From Adineta steineri (lineage: Eukaryota; Rotifera; Eurotatoria; Adinetida; Adinetidae): 64,000 bases of DNA. Below the pieces are notes generated by a model that had not been told where the DNA came from, did not search any database, and saw only the letters and a program-made list of their open reading frames with translations. The translations under genes were made by a program, and so were the position numbers. This document shows, one piece after another, positions 32,215 through 45,377 of this stretch (the stretch's first letter is position 1; each line of letters begins with the position of its first letter). Location: the NCBI GenBank assembly GCA_905250115.1, contig CAJNOI010000053.1:74617-138616 (forward strand), given 5' to 3'.

Positions 32215-33053
32215 GAAAATTTAAAAATATTAGTCACATTTGGTAACTGACCATACTTTATAATTTAAGAGCTGATAAATTTTGCGAATGACTCGCGTTT
32301 CTACATAACATTTGTATATAAATAACAGGTAAGAAAAAAACTCATTTAAAGTCTGTTATCTTTTATCACGAAATAAGTTGTTGTTGTTGTTTGTTGCTTT
32401 GTATGGTTACTTTCAGCGAAATTATATGAGGGTGTGAATGTAAATAATGAGTCTTAAGCCTGATATCGAAGATTTTTTTACATTTAAATTAACATAATAT
32501 GGCACATTGGATATTACCAACATATCAAATAAAAACCATAGAATTTAGTGAAATGTAGATAAGGACTGATGCAATGAAAGTAAATTTTATTTGTAGACAT
32601 GATATTTCGTATATAAGTATTGTCTATGCAACCATTATTTTTCATATTTTAAGAAAAATGTCTTCTTTTCCCACATCGACAATCTTTGATCCAACATAAC
32701 CATTTCTCAAGTTCTGTGCGGTCACTACAAATGGAACAATGATGTCACTTCTACGTTTAGCAGCACATATCCATCATTTGAGAGCGTCAGAAGTTATCCA
32801 TGCTTACTTCGATGGTACTAATGAGGCAGAGAAAACAGTTGGTTTCAAATAACGTTTGAATAATTATTTTCAACATTGTTGCGATGAATATATTTACTGT
32901 GTTATGCAAAAATTATGTCTCAAAGCAATGGTTATAAACATATAAATTGTATATTTGACAGTGCAATGATTGTTTGCGTTTTACAACTTAAGTTTGTTTT
33001 CAACTCCCTGACAAACAAACAAATAGCAATAGGATCGTCAGCTGTTATTCGAA

Positions 33054-33305
33054 ATGGTCTTTTTTAGTGAAGCCGAAGCAAATCTAATTCGTTTGGTTTT
33101 TGGTCAATATTTAAATGAAGCAAATAAGAAGCTTGATCAACTTTGTGTCAATAGTGACCAACACAAAAATATTCGCTTGAATTGTGATGAAAATAATGCT
33201 TGTGAACTGAATTTATTCAATGAAAAACAACGTCAGAAACAGTTGCGTGAAGCAATTGATCTAGAAGGACAAGCATATCAATCAAGTTGTCCACATCACC
33301 ACTAA
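33054..33305 (+). CDS. Small hypothetical protein, 83 aa
   Basis: Intact ATG-to-stop frame. The protein is hydrophilic and helix-prone (SEAEANLIRLVFGQYLNEAN, later EKQRQKQLREAIDLEGQAYQ) with four scattered cysteines and a His-rich end, SCPHHH. No signal peptide, TM segment or known motif. The non-repetitive, charged composition differs from chance AT-rich frames nearby, so a real gene is likely. Function unknown. Confidence 0.5.
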   Translation: MVFFSEAEANLIRLVFGQYLNEANKKLDQLCVNSDQHKNIRLNCDENNACELNLFNEKQRQKQLREAIDLEGQAYQSSCPHHH

Positions 33306-33562
33306 AAGATACTTTTTTTCGAATGTAAAGTTATTTATTTTACAACATAAAAAATTGAAAATAAAAGTAACTTTGGCTCTAATAAAGATCTTCTTTCATC
33401 AAGACACTTCTTTCTTGTTTTTTTATCAATGGTCCTTAAAAATATACAGCTGCGAATATTGTGCTGTGGGTGAATATCATACATCTATCTCTCACGCACA
33501 TCTATGAATGATTTATCTCGATTAGTCTGCAAACTAAATGTTCATCGAGGGAAAAACAACAG

Positions 33563-33582
33563 AGACTTCATGCATGAAGTCT
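33563..33582. repeat. Perfect 20-bp palindrome
   Basis: AGACTTCATGCATGAAGTCT is its own complement. It opens a stretch to about 33690 in which GAAGTCT/GAGGTCT/GAAATCT-like words recur every 10-20 bases, a decayed tandem repeat. Confidence 0.6.
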
Positions 33583-33745
33583 TATAAACTCTTGATTAAG
33601 TATTTAAATCCTGCGAAGTCTCTAGAAGTCTTTGAGGTCTTTTGAAAAACTGAAATCTCCCTTGTTGAAATCTTGAAGTCCGTTGTTTCCTCCTAGGCAT
33701 ATATATATAGATGGTAAAAATAAAAGAAAAATAACATGAACTGAT

Positions 33746-34739
33746 TTATGAAATATAAACTAAATCAGCATATACAGGAAAATGATCCGATGGAAAAAAG
33801 CCATTAACATCATGAAACTCATCAATTTTTGTTTCACCTTCAACTCGATAAATACTATTTGATGATATCCAAACAAAATCAATTTTTGGACCATAACCAG
33901 TTGATTGAAAACCATTAAATGATGGGATTTCACCATGTTGATATGTATCAACAAAACCAGCTTGTTTCATTTGTTGAATTTCAGATGCTTTCTGTCCTAA
34001 TAGAATCAGTTCATCTACAGGTAGTTCACCTGCAATTTTTTCTGGCCAATTATTAAAATCTCCAATGACAATAACATTATCAATTTGATTATCACTCTGA
34101 TTTATCTGTGATAGAAGAACAGGTATGGAATGATGTCGAGCATTTTGAGATGGATAATCAAGATGAAGATTGTAAATAATAAATGGATGATCTGTAAGTT
34201 TATGTTGAAAATGAGCACGAGTACAACCACGAGATCCTATAGCACCCCAAGCAGCACCAAATGTCAATGGATGTTCATTGAACCAAAAAGTATTTGTTGA
34301 AATAAGTGATAATATATCATGACGATAGAATATAGCATTGATTGTACGCCATTGAGTGATTTCTTCACCTATATATGACCAACAAGATGAAGATCTAAGA
34401 ATAGAAAATAACATTCTGATTTAATTGTGACTAAACTATTGAGTAATGTAACTCATTTAAATCATCAAGGATCTCGTTGAGTTGTTGTGGATAACCTTCT
34501 TGTGTTCCAATAATTGTTGGTTGCATATTTTCTAGGCAGTTTTTCAAGATTGATCTTCGTCTTTCCCAATTATTGGATGTTCTTAAATCGGCATGACCAC
34601 AACGTAAGTTGAATGTACAGACACGTACAATCTCTGCAATTCTTTCATTTATAATATTAATTTTGTTCCGATTGCCATCAGAAAAAAATAGAAAGAGTGT
34701 TTCGCTTAATAAAACAAAATAGACCGGTAAAAATTGCAT
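33746..34739 (-). CDS. Secreted endonuclease/exonuclease/phosphatase-family enzyme
   Basis: Two minus-strand exons, 34739-34453 and 34394-33746, with a 58-bp intron, give 311 residues. A hydrophobic leader MQFLPVYFVLLSETLFLFFS suggests secretion or ER targeting. The EEP (DNase I-like, metal-dependent phosphodiesterase) motifs appear in order: CTFNLRCG, IGTQEGYP (catalytic Glu), NLHLDYPSQNARHH, VIGDFNNWPEK (Asp-Asn pair), GPKIDFVWIS and PSDHFPVYADL (final Asp-His). All core catalytic residues are present. Family members cleave nucleic acids, sphingomyelin or inositol phosphates; the substrate here cannot be decided. The gene resembles the short single-domain EEP proteins common in bacteria and lower eukaryotes. 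Confidence 0.87.
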
Positions 34740-35228
34740 ATTTATTATTTCAAAAAAAGTAATAACGTAGTTTTAAAGGATAGAACTAGTTTGCTCTTAT
34801 AATACAAACTAAAACGATTCAGCTGCATAGTTGTTCAACACACAAGAGAGGTACTGGGAATGATTAAGTGCATTTGAGCACACATTTTTCTTGCAAGAAG
34901 AACCTGATAAAACTATAAAAAATCTGAAATCTTGTTCATATGTACATCTTACGATCTTTAGAGTAGCCTACCAATCTTAGCCAAAATAAAATCAACAATG
35001 ATAATGATGATTATCTTTTGGTTGGATAACAAACAAAAGAGTACTATTATATCTGTGAATTCAATGTAACGAGATGATTCCATTAAGTTTATGAAACGTA
35101 TTCTATCTCACTAAAATTCATTTCACCAATGATTTAATCTTGTTGAAATCTTCTCCTGTTAATGGGCACTCCCACTAAACTGTAAAATGTATTGTTTTAG
35201 TAAAAGACAAATTTCTATGCTATCACGA
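34740..35228. other. Intergenic
   Basis: AT-rich upstream region of the EEP gene; no feature recognised. Confidence 0.4.
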
Positions 35229-35573
35229 TCACGATGCGGTCCTTAAGAAATCATCATGCTTACCTTCAGGATGTATTTTGTGATGACCTGTATCGGTATC
35301 ATGTTTGATAACTTCATAACTATTTCCATTTCGTATATAATACCAAAAATCACCATTATGTATGTAATGAAAAGCATGATCTTCTATCCATGTGAGTGAA
35401 CAAGTTGTTCCAGAAAACATTGCGTTGTCTACCGTAATATCGATAATTGCATTGTTATGCGACTGAGAAAAACGACCCAAAAGTTTACCAGCCATTGTAG
35501 TATAATGGTAGGCAATCGTAGACTTTGAAAGATCTTTAAAAAAACGAAATAAAGATAAAAATAATTGTTGCAT
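35229..35573 (-). CDS. Hypothetical 114-aa protein
   Basis: Intact minus-strand frame. After a hydrophobic start (MQQLFLSLFRFFKDL) it reads GKLLGRFSQSHNNAIIDITV, then TWIEDHAFHYIHNGDFWYYI and VIKHDTDTGHHKIHPEGKHD. The alternating aromatic/polar pattern suggests a beta-rich fold. A possible acceptor TTTAAAG lies just before DLSKST, so the N-terminal 14 residues may be intron and the real start may be on an unseen exon. No family recognised. Confidence 0.45.
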   Translation of the reverse strand: MQQLFLSLFRFFKDLSKSTIAYHYTTMAGKLLGRFSQSHNNAIIDITVDNAMFSGTTCSLTWIEDHAFHYIHNGDFWYYIRNGNSYEVIKHDTDTGHHKIHPEGKHDDFLRTAS

Positions 35574-37735
35574 TAGAGAAAAACATAAATCTATTTAACT
35601 CACTATACTATTTTAAATCACAAATCAATTACTTTTACTTGCTGTACTTATACTCGTTCTACTTCTGATCGTATTTTTCTTAAAGATGGTACATATATTT
35701 TCTTTTTTTCAATGAATATTTATGATTCAGTACTGATTTCAGATAAAATTTTCTTTCCGTTCTTTTTCTTCGTTGGAATAAACAAAATTCATGTACAAAT
35801 AGAAACTTACAATATAAAATTGTTGACTATCAAACTTCATTCGATAATAAACTCAATATTATCATTAGTCAGATTTAAAAGAAAAAAAACAGCTTTAATA
35901 AAATATTTGTCGTTTCATACCTTATGCAGATTATCGATTGTCGTTTAAGAAGAAAATATGTCATTTTATATATAGTCTAGTCACATATGTGCATACATCA
36001 TCGAATCAATATGGAATACACTATTGAAAGCGACATCTAGTTTTTATAAGACGAACAGATGATAAAAATACAATAGAAATACTCTAAAATTAATTCTCAT
36101 TTAAACGTTATTTTTATTTTTTTTTATTAAATCTAGTCTTCTACAGTCAGTTCAGTATAAATGAGAGATCTTAATAATCAATTTCATACTTTTCGTCTAA
36201 AACACTCCAGAGTATTGTTTTATCAGAAGAAATTAACAAACATATATAATCTATATTACTGGTTTCTCTATTTATTACGAAAATGAGGGTTGTTAAAGTG
36301 AGTCAGACTTTGCATTAGCCAAACTCTCGAGTCCACAGTTTATTTATATCAGTTATATAATATGAAGAGATTTTTCAATAGATGGCCTTCTCTCCGTTCA
36401 TCCTATACAGTATTTATTATTTTTTTCTTGCTTTCTTCGATTATCTTAGTACTAATTATTTGATTTGAATATACGAACTTTTCTCTTCTCTTCTTTGTTA
36501 TTTGCTTCATTTTTGCTCGATTAAATTATGAAATACGATATCGTCGTTAGTTATTTTTTCTCGTAGTTTATTATTTTTTTATAAAACTGCAGTTTGTACA
36601 CGTTTAAATATATCTTCAAATAAACAACATAATCAAAAAACAACAACAAAGACTATTATATAGAACTATTTGCTACATATAGAATAATATAACATTTAAC
36701 TTTAACCATCGTGATCGGAAAAAAAATCTTTATACCGAACCACATACGTGAAATTTTCATTGAAATCCCTGGAACGCACCTAGGAACCTTCCCTTGTTAG
36801 ATCACCTAGCATATAAGGTATAATATACTAGATGTGAATGCAAAGGAAAAAAATCAAAACAAATATTGTGTTATCTGACTTATGAGCCATACGGTATATC
36901 TTCCATAAAGTTTGTTTCTATGAATATGATCAATTTTTCTAGTGCCTATTGAAATATTCCATTATACTTTTATTTTTTGTCATGCTTTTTTTCTGCTTCA
37001 TTAAAAAACTTATTAAATGAATTTCTTTCTTCATATTGTTCTAATTACTTGTTAAAATAATTTCCTTAATTTTCTATCCAGTGTTTTTATCTCTCTCTCT
37101 CTGAATTCTATTATGTATTCTATCTACATTTTTCTAAAATATTCACTAATGCTCATTTAAATATTCATTTTTCAAGAAATGAGAAGTTGAGAGAGATTTT
37201 TTTTTCCCCATTGATATTATGTCTTAACATTTTATACTATAAAACTCTTATATTGATAATAAGGTAAGTAGATATTATTATAAAGGATAAAATATTTGCA
37301 TCAAGAAGTCGAATGAAAATGGTAAGTGTTCTTCCTTTTCATAAAACTATTTGAATCTTGAACTAAAAAACTCGATACTGATGTCCATACATGATTTTTA
37401 TAGTGATTTAGAATAACTATTAAATGGTTTATGTTCTGTTATACGTGCTAGGATTGAAATATAATTTCTATTCAAAGGATTTTCTTGATAATTAGAAATA
37501 TTCTCGGAAATTAAATGACGGATATTATTATAACAGACGCATCCAAGCGAACTATTTAAATAAATATAAAATATACTCGATAAAATAAAACAATTTCCTT
37601 CCAAAATGAAATGAACAAATATAATATATTCAAAAGTAAGTCAATTCAATGATAATCATCACAGATCGTGCATGACTTGGCATCCATTAGAAAAGGATAT
37701 TTTTCTCCATGAAATATTTTTTTAATTAAATTTTT
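35574..37735. other. Long AT-rich intergenic stretch
   Basis: About 2.2 kb without a supported gene. Frames at 35712-35948 and 37398-37604 (minus) lack any motif. Confidence 0.5.
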
Positions 37736-37788
37736 CAGGGTGTGAGTGAGAGATGATTATAACATCCAGACCAATACTCACACCAATC
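37736..37788. repeat. Telomere-like hairpin 8
   Basis: CAGGGTGTGAGTGAGAGATG faces CCAATACTCACACCAATC, 55 bp before the start codon of the triple-module gene. Confidence 0.5.
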
Positions 37789-37842
37789 TTTTCTTACATC
37801 TATATTCTGTTTCGATTTTTAGATAATAGGCTTATATTAAGA

Positions 37843-40800
37843 ATGAAAATCAGAAATTTTATTTCTTGGTTTCACGATTATGTACACAATTACAATTCGT
37901 TCATACCAGACGAAGATCATTATGAGGATGACAACGATCAGTCAATAGATCCAACAATACGTGTCAAGCAACAGAAACATTCTACATGGCTCTACGTTTT
38001 CCTTTTCATTAGTGAGTCAATAAAAATAATTTGTTTCTTAATAGAAATATAATGGAAGCTCGTATTATTATCTAAATAATAGTGTAATGTGTTTCATTTT
38101 ATCATCTTTTGTTTCTAGTTTCTCTTTACGTGTTATTCTTCATTGCATTGTTAAGTCCAACAAGTCGCACCGTTACCATTTCAAATCTAACTCCATCACT
38201 CTTTGATCAACTTCATCGTGAATATGGTGAAACACTCTCATGTCCATGTTCAACTATTACCATACCTTACAGCACTTTCGTTACAAATATGGTCTCATTT
38301 CATCCTGTATGTTCGAGTATTTTTGTTAGCAGAGAATGGATTGAAGGATTTTATCTACCAGCAGCCAATGCATATTTATTGGACGATTTTCGAGTAACGG
38401 CATTTTCTCAGGTGAGTTCAAAACATATCTTCAATTTATATTTAAAGAAAAAAATTGATGAAAGCAAACTATTACAATAAAATAAAGATCAGTGAAGACA
38501 AACACATGAAACCTCTGTTTTTGTATAGTCGTATGATATTATTCGCTGCACTAAGATACTAATACGTTCTGTAAAGTGACTAAATTTAATTGAAAAGTAA
38601 TTGAGATCTTTTTTTGATTTGATTTAAATAAAACTTTGAAATAAAGAAATCGATAAAAGACCAATCTTACTTTTTTTATTTAATTGTAAAAGTCAATCGC
38701 GATGCTTTGCATAGTTATCATCATACCCACACCCACACCTCATTATATGAAATCTATTGTTCTGTTTCTAGTTCGAATTGCTAGCTGCTCTTTGTTCAAT
38801 TTCGAACGACACAGTTTCAAAAGCACTATTAGATATTCAAAATAATCAACTTGTTACAGTTGAGCTTCTTGAAGAAGAAGATATTCAATCGCAAGTAGAA
38901 GCCATGGTTAAACTTGCTCAAACAACCGCATATGTTCAAGTTACTTCATTTTTACAACTTGTCCAAATGATGTATCGTTCCAATACTCTCGTGTCTGCTT
39001 TTGGAACGAATGCAGTTGTTCAAATAGGCTCTGGTAGAGTATTAATCTATTCTACGAATTACGTGTACCCATACATTGTTGTTATTGACTCATTGTACGC
39101 TTTAAGTTGCGCCGAAAAGAACATGAAAACTCCAGCTGTTTTCTATGCTCAACCATTAGATACGAGCGTAGGTGATCATATATATTGGCCTAATTACCAT
39201 GGTGCCTATAGTAATTCAATTATTTCTGCAAGCGTCGACGGATTCTTCGGAGGATGTTTTCCTCTGGATTCTGTTCTTAACAGTACACTTGATTGTTTGT
39301 ACAACTTTCAATGTCTAGAAATTTTATTCGATTATTTTCCAGCTCTTAATCAAGTACAGTATATTTAATTTGATAAATATCTAAACAATTCTTTTCTTCT
39401 AGTCAAATTTCAAATTGATCGATCTTCCTCTATCTTCTGGTCGACGAAATATTTCTGTAAACGATCTTGCCTCTAAGTATCTATTTATTGAACAAAATTC
39501 AACCAAAATCAACTACACGAATTATTTTAATCAATGTGCTCCTTTAGTGTGTACATATTCTACCATAGATTCGATCAATTTATCATCTATCCTGTCTCTT
39601 TTAATCAGTCTCTATGGTGGTTTGACTGCTATTCTTCGGTTCATTGCACCTTTGTTGATCACGATTATATGGAAAATTCGACATCGTCCGATAAAAATCA
39701 CTATTAACTATGGTATGTTTTGTCGATAATAAAAGTAATATTACTCTATGAAATGATTCGTATTTTTAAAATTCTAGAGTATTGTTTATCATCTTTTCGT
39801 AACTTAACTCGGTGGATGAAACAGTTGAACATATTCAAATCAGCTGCGAATAGAACAGTGGATGATATCAGACAACAGCGTATCAGCACATATTGTTTTC
39901 TCATTTTATTCGCAGGTACGTATCTTCATTTAGAACCTGTGTGACCTACTCAGTGAGATGATGTCTAGTCACTATAAGGATTCGATGATTTTCAGGAAAA
40001 TTATATATATTCTGCAAAAGGAGGCCTTGATGCACCTTTTTATTATAGAAATTTCGATTAGCAATCATCGATAAAAAAGTAATCTTGAGAATCAAAAAAT
40101 CCAGCTTTTCCCTCCTATGCATTCATGTAGTATTATCTAGATCTAAGTTTTTTTTTCTTCGCTCTAGGTTCTATTCTTTGTCTTCTTTTATTTAATTCAC
40201 TCAAAAGTCAAACAATTACAATCATTGAAAAAAATCCATCGTTAACTAAATACAATCAGTTACAAATCTTATATCCAGATACACTTACATGTCCTTGTGC
40301 GAATACTACGATGCCTTATGAGACATTTGTTGCATTGTCTCCCATTTTTCATCAAGTATGCTCAAGTGATTTAATTAGCGAATCATGGATTTCACTACTA
40401 TCGAATAGCCTTCCGGAGGATGTGCTGTATGATGTATGGATTAGTAAAGCTGCTCAGTACTTTAGCTTGCTATCCAGTATTTGTCAACTAGCTGATTCGA
40501 CAGCTACCGACAATATTCATGGTTTTTTCGCACGCATTTTTGTTACTTCCTATGTGCTTATTGAAACAGACTTCAATATTCAAGTAAATACAACTATCAA
40601 GCAACTAACCGAATCAATTGTGATCAGTTTTAATCTTTTCAATATTATGACACGTCTTTTCATTCAGGCTGATCAGCCAGTAATAGCATCACCGGAATAT
40701 AATTCTCAAGTAATACTAGATTATGAAAATACTACAGCCGGTACTAATAATCCAGAAGCACTACATGTATGTTTATATTTAAAGAATTCTTACATTTCTT

Positions 40801-43695
40801 TTTGTCCTTTAATTATGCGCTAGAATAATAAAACGTTGACTTTCAACATATATACATTCATAGCTAGAGTTAGGAAGATTCTCAACCATTCAAATGAGCT
40901 TCGCCGTGGATAAAAGAAGCTACATTATGAGTTTACCTAGCGCGCTGAAAATGGTGATTGATATCTGAAAGTAATCATTGATGAATAGAAGATCAAATTT
41001 AGACAGTATCTATTATAGATTTCAATCGAAGCATCTGATACGGTTTTTCTTCTTTTGTATTAAAAAAGTGTCATTATAGTTTAAATTAAGAATAAGTTTA
41101 AGTCTCGATCTAGATCTCATATGAAGCTTCACCGACTGTAAATAATTATGGATAAAACAGAATTAGTAGACTCCTTAGAAAGATTTAGAATTATTGAGAC
41201 TTTTGTAAAACTTAAGTTCTGAATCTTGTTTAATGGAATTCTGATTGAATTTTATTAATTCTTTTCTGTTTATTTAGTTTACATTTCGTTTCAATACTGT
41301 TTTTAAGAACCGTTCGGAAAATATAATATGTCAATGTAGTGTTGATCCCAATTGTCAAGGACCAATCACTTTCGCAGTTGTGAATACAGCTGGTATTTTA
41401 CGATTACCTGGTGTTCATCCACCATATATTCCTAGTCCTTATGTGGCACCTGGATTGGTTGATGCATGTTATACTATTGATTTCCTTCTTCTATCAACAC
41501 TTCAATGTTTTTATACCGATTCCGATTGTATGAACCAACTTTTCCATTATATGAACAAAACGTCATCTGCAAATTATTCAAATTTATATGCACATCCATT
41601 AATATACAACCAAACATCAACTCGTTTTCCTCCAAATACTTTAGTTTCATCGATAGTTGAAGAAATGATGATTGAACAATGGAATACATCATTGTCATTT
41701 TCGGATTATTATGAAGCATGTGCACCAACATATTGTACTTACACTCAAATAAAACATGCAGAAACTTTCAGCGAACTATTGGTGACATTGATATCTACGG
41801 TCGGTGGGCTTGTTATGGCATTACGACTAATTACATTCCAGTTCGTTAAGATTATTTTTGGTTTATTTCAAAAAAAACCGAAGAAACAACAACAAGGTAA
41901 TCAATAATAATATATTGAGTGTATGAGACTATATTAGTTAAATCGACTAATAAATTCAACAAAATATGTTCATCTCAAAAGATATTAGAGAAATTAATGA
42001 AGTCATTTTCATTATAGTTCGTCGAAAATTACTTGATCGATTCAAGATGTTATTATCTAAACTAATAACATTTTTATATACGAAAATGTTGAATCTAAAT
42101 ATATTTCCTGCACGAACATTCGGAAGTAAGATCGACCGAATAACGGTAAAACATCTTGGTCAATGGTCAACTCGTCTTTATCTTATTCTTCTAAGTATCA
42201 TTTTTGTCATTTTAACTCTCTATACAGCTATTCAGCCACAAACATTGACCAAATCCTTTTCAACACCGTCATTAAATTTCTATAAGAATTTGATGAATGA
42301 TCATAGTGATGAACTTGAATGTCCATGTTCATTGATTTCATCTCCATATGATGAATATCTTCAAATTCAACCGATATTTCACCAGGTAAGACAAATTTTC
42401 TTTCGTTTTCTTATATTATTTTTCTGATAGATTTGTTCAAGTGATTTGATTTCAAATGAATGGAGATTAAATATTACAGCAAATTTAATTTCTAATTTGT
42501 CTGCTTATAATCAAAGAGATTATCGTCTATTTCTCTCTACTCATTTACAATTTTTAAATGGATTATGTCAACTCTCTATGCAAACAGTAAATCAATCTAT
42601 TCAACAATCTTTATTTTCATTAATGATTACTAAACAATTATTATCAGAAGAAAATTTTAATTTACAGATTAATTCAATGATTAATGAAGCAAAATCCAAT
42701 ACTCCTTCAACATTCATTCGTCTACTTTCGTTACTTCGAGCTACAAATCATGGAAATGCGATTGTCTCAGCGTATGGAACTAATTATCGATACCTAGCTG
42801 CTGCTGATAGTACATTTCAGAGCATTTTATATACTCAAGCAATGCTCTATGATGATAACTGTTCATGTCAGTTAAATTCTACTTGTATTATTAATGCTTC
42901 ATTTATCGAGATAAATTCGACACAACCTATAACAATTAAAGGTTTGAAAATGGGTTGTACACCGAGTGAATCATTGTTGGCATCAACTCTCGAATGTTTT
43001 TATGATCAATCATGTATTAATCTTATTCAAACAATGGCAGGATATAATACAAATATCACTCCAATTCCTCTCAACATAACTAATAGTCGATTTCTAATGA
43101 ATATAACTGTGATGAATCTTATCAACGATCTATTTGTTGAAAAATGGTCAGCAATAATGAATTATTCATCATATTTTTATAAATGTTCACCAATGATCTG
43201 TTCATATACATATATTCAACAACTGAATTCTTTCTATACACTAACTTATTTACTTGGTTTATATGGTGGTTTAACTATCGTTCTCAAATGGATCTCTCCG
43301 AAAATTGTTTATTTTATTAACAAAATTTACCAGCGTCGAAAGAAAACAACCAACTCGATCAAACCAATATCTGCTATTGAAAGTGAAACTATCGAAATAA
43401 TGGACGCAAATAATATCAACAATACCACTGCATCTTCACAATCATTACAGACAGTACAAACACATCCGTATGTCTCTCTTTCTTTTTTTCTTCTATAATA
43501 TATTAATACGTTATGTCTTATCTTCATAGGAAAAGTTTATTTTCGGTATCATCACATTACTGGATCTTTGGTTTAATAGTGTTTATAGTTGTGGTAATAG
43601 GCATTCTTATTCCATTTATTTATGTTTTTCAAGAAAAAAAGAACCGTTCTGCGTCAACAGGTACGATATCTTTAATGATTTTCATCATAGTGTAA
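37843..43695 (+). CDS. Triple-module Cys-rich membrane protein, 7 TM
   Basis: Ten exons: 37843-38011, 38119-38411, 38772-39353, 39403-39712, 39778-39915, 40168-40766, 41278-41896, 42018-42385, 42431-43467 and 43530-43695. They keep one frame for 1426 residues. Three copies of a module follow each other: short cytoplasmic stretch, TM segment, ectodomain of about 300 residues, TM segment. Each ectodomain opens with SCPCSTITIPY, TCPCANTTMPY or ECPCSLISSPY, then (V/I)CSS-x4-S-x2-W. Each closes with QCAPLVCTYS, ACAPTYCTYT or KCSPMICSYT before a TM holding LYGGLT, TVGGLV or LYGGLT. A seventh TM (YWIFGLIVFIVVVIGILIPF) ends the model; a good donor after SAST suggests more exons. Two-TM topology with a large Cys-rich ectodomain recalls DEG/ENaC channels, but homology is unproven. 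Introns of 252-511 bp carry extra sequence. Three separate genes is the alternative, but neither internal module has its own start. Confidence 0.72.
38725..38746. repeat. Half hairpin (right arm only)
   Basis: TACCCACACCCACACCTCA inside intron 2 of the triple-module gene, without a facing left arm. Confidence 0.5.
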
Positions 43696-45369
43696 TACGA
43701 GTAACAGATATAGTTAGAGACTAAGATATATGAGAGTATTTGCTCACTTTTCATCGAATTTGGTCTAACTAGTGAAATTTATTCTAGTCTAGAACTCTTT
43801 CTATGTCTAAATGGACGAATACTTGGAATAATAAGCTAACGAGAGAAGATTTGTTTAGTTATCATATCGTATGTTAAATCTATCTGATATTGAAGTTAAA
43901 TAGAAATGTATTCCTTGTTGATTTCAACTTTTTTAGAATAAACAAAACCAATCGATTGAACAATTTCGAAAATATGAACATTTTATTCACTATATTTTTT
44001 TTTCAATTTTTTGGATGTATCACTAATGCTTTATTCTTATACAATTATCATTTTATTACATTATTTAATCTTTAAATATTGTTTTCTGCTTCATGTAATT
44101 CGTTCTCAATAAATGCTTATTCACTATTTCAGAGGTTATCTATTTAATATTTTGACATTTTCAAGGGAAAATACTAAAAATTATTATGTTGAAAGACTCA
44201 TCTTATTTATACTATATTGAATTATTGATTGATGCCATTACTTAAGTGAAATATAACCTATCTTATAGATTATTCACAAACTGAGAGTGTGGATATATTT
44301 AACTTCTATTAATGCACATCCATACCCTTAAGATATACAGACTGGAAACCCACTTCATGAGGTTTCCAAGGATCTTTGTAACATAAATTTGGTTTCATTC
44401 AATTAAATATATGCCGTTTAATAGAGTTTACCGAGATGAATAGGATGAACTATATACTTCAGAAGTAGTTTTAACTTTTACTTTCATTAGAATCGGTTAG
44501 ATATCATCGAAAATCTGAATACATTATTTCGTAGCTCTTAACGAATTACAACTGGTTCACATTATTAGATAAATCAAAAACAAAATCTAGAGAAAAAGCG
44601 ACTTCGTTATCTGATGAGTGGAGATTGATTTATATCTATTTGGAATTTGTCGATTTCTTTCTCTTGAATAATTATTTTGCAATCGAATCTTTCAACATTA
44701 AACTGTCTTTAAAAAGAATCTAAAATCAGAATGCACAAAAAAAACTATGAGACAAAATAAAAATGTATAAACAAATAATCTTGTTGACATAATTTTATTC
44801 TTCTCTGTTTCACTTTTTCTTATACTTCTCACCTCTAACTGATAATACTTTCTATTATAAAGAGATCGTCATATATTCTACACACTCGACTATATACCTA
44901 TATTGACAATTTATTTCTATTTCTTTTCTGCCATATGACTTATAATCCTTTGTTGGATTTTTCTTTCGATTCATTTCCATATGAAATATTCCAACTTAAT
45001 TAACTGTGTTTTTTCGTATTACGAACGTTTATTTCACAAAACGACAAAAAAAATAGTTATTCAATGTTTGTACATTCTTTTTCTTTCTCCGTCGAAATTT
45101 TGTCGCGAATAGAAAGAAAACAGATATATCAAATCATTATATAACGTCACGTTATATTACACAAACGATACTGAAATAAAAAAATATGGCTTGTGAAGGT
45201 AATTTTCAAGAGAAAAAATAAGAAGAGAACAAAAATATTAGATTTATATTTGTTTTTTTCTTTCATTCGTATTTATGTATGTTTGGTGGGTATTTACCAA
45301 AACGTGTTTTTTTTTCGTTGATATATTTTCAAAGGTATTGAAGAAAACAATATTATTCATTCATTTCTT
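43696..45369. other. Intergenic with one hairpin
   Basis: No gene. It contains hairpin 9 (44283-44330) and a small stem, GGAAACC/GGTTTCC, at about 44344-44370. Confidence 0.45.
44283..44330. repeat. Telomere-like hairpin 9 (short)
   Basis: GAGAGTGTGGATATATTTAA faces AATGCACATCCATACCCTTA; the arms are shortened and diverged. Confidence 0.5.
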
Positions 45370-45377
45370 ATTTGTAA

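Larger units (their letters stand above)
31774..33053. other. Intergenic with hairpins
   Basis: No gene supported. Hairpins 6 and 7 lie here, and a lone left arm, TATGAGGGTGTGAATGTAAA, at about 32426. Confidence 0.4.

Noticed and set aside
37843-43695. Three separate tandem genes instead of one
   Set aside because: Modules two and three lack their own start codon and leader, and linker exons join them in phase; kept as the main alternative.
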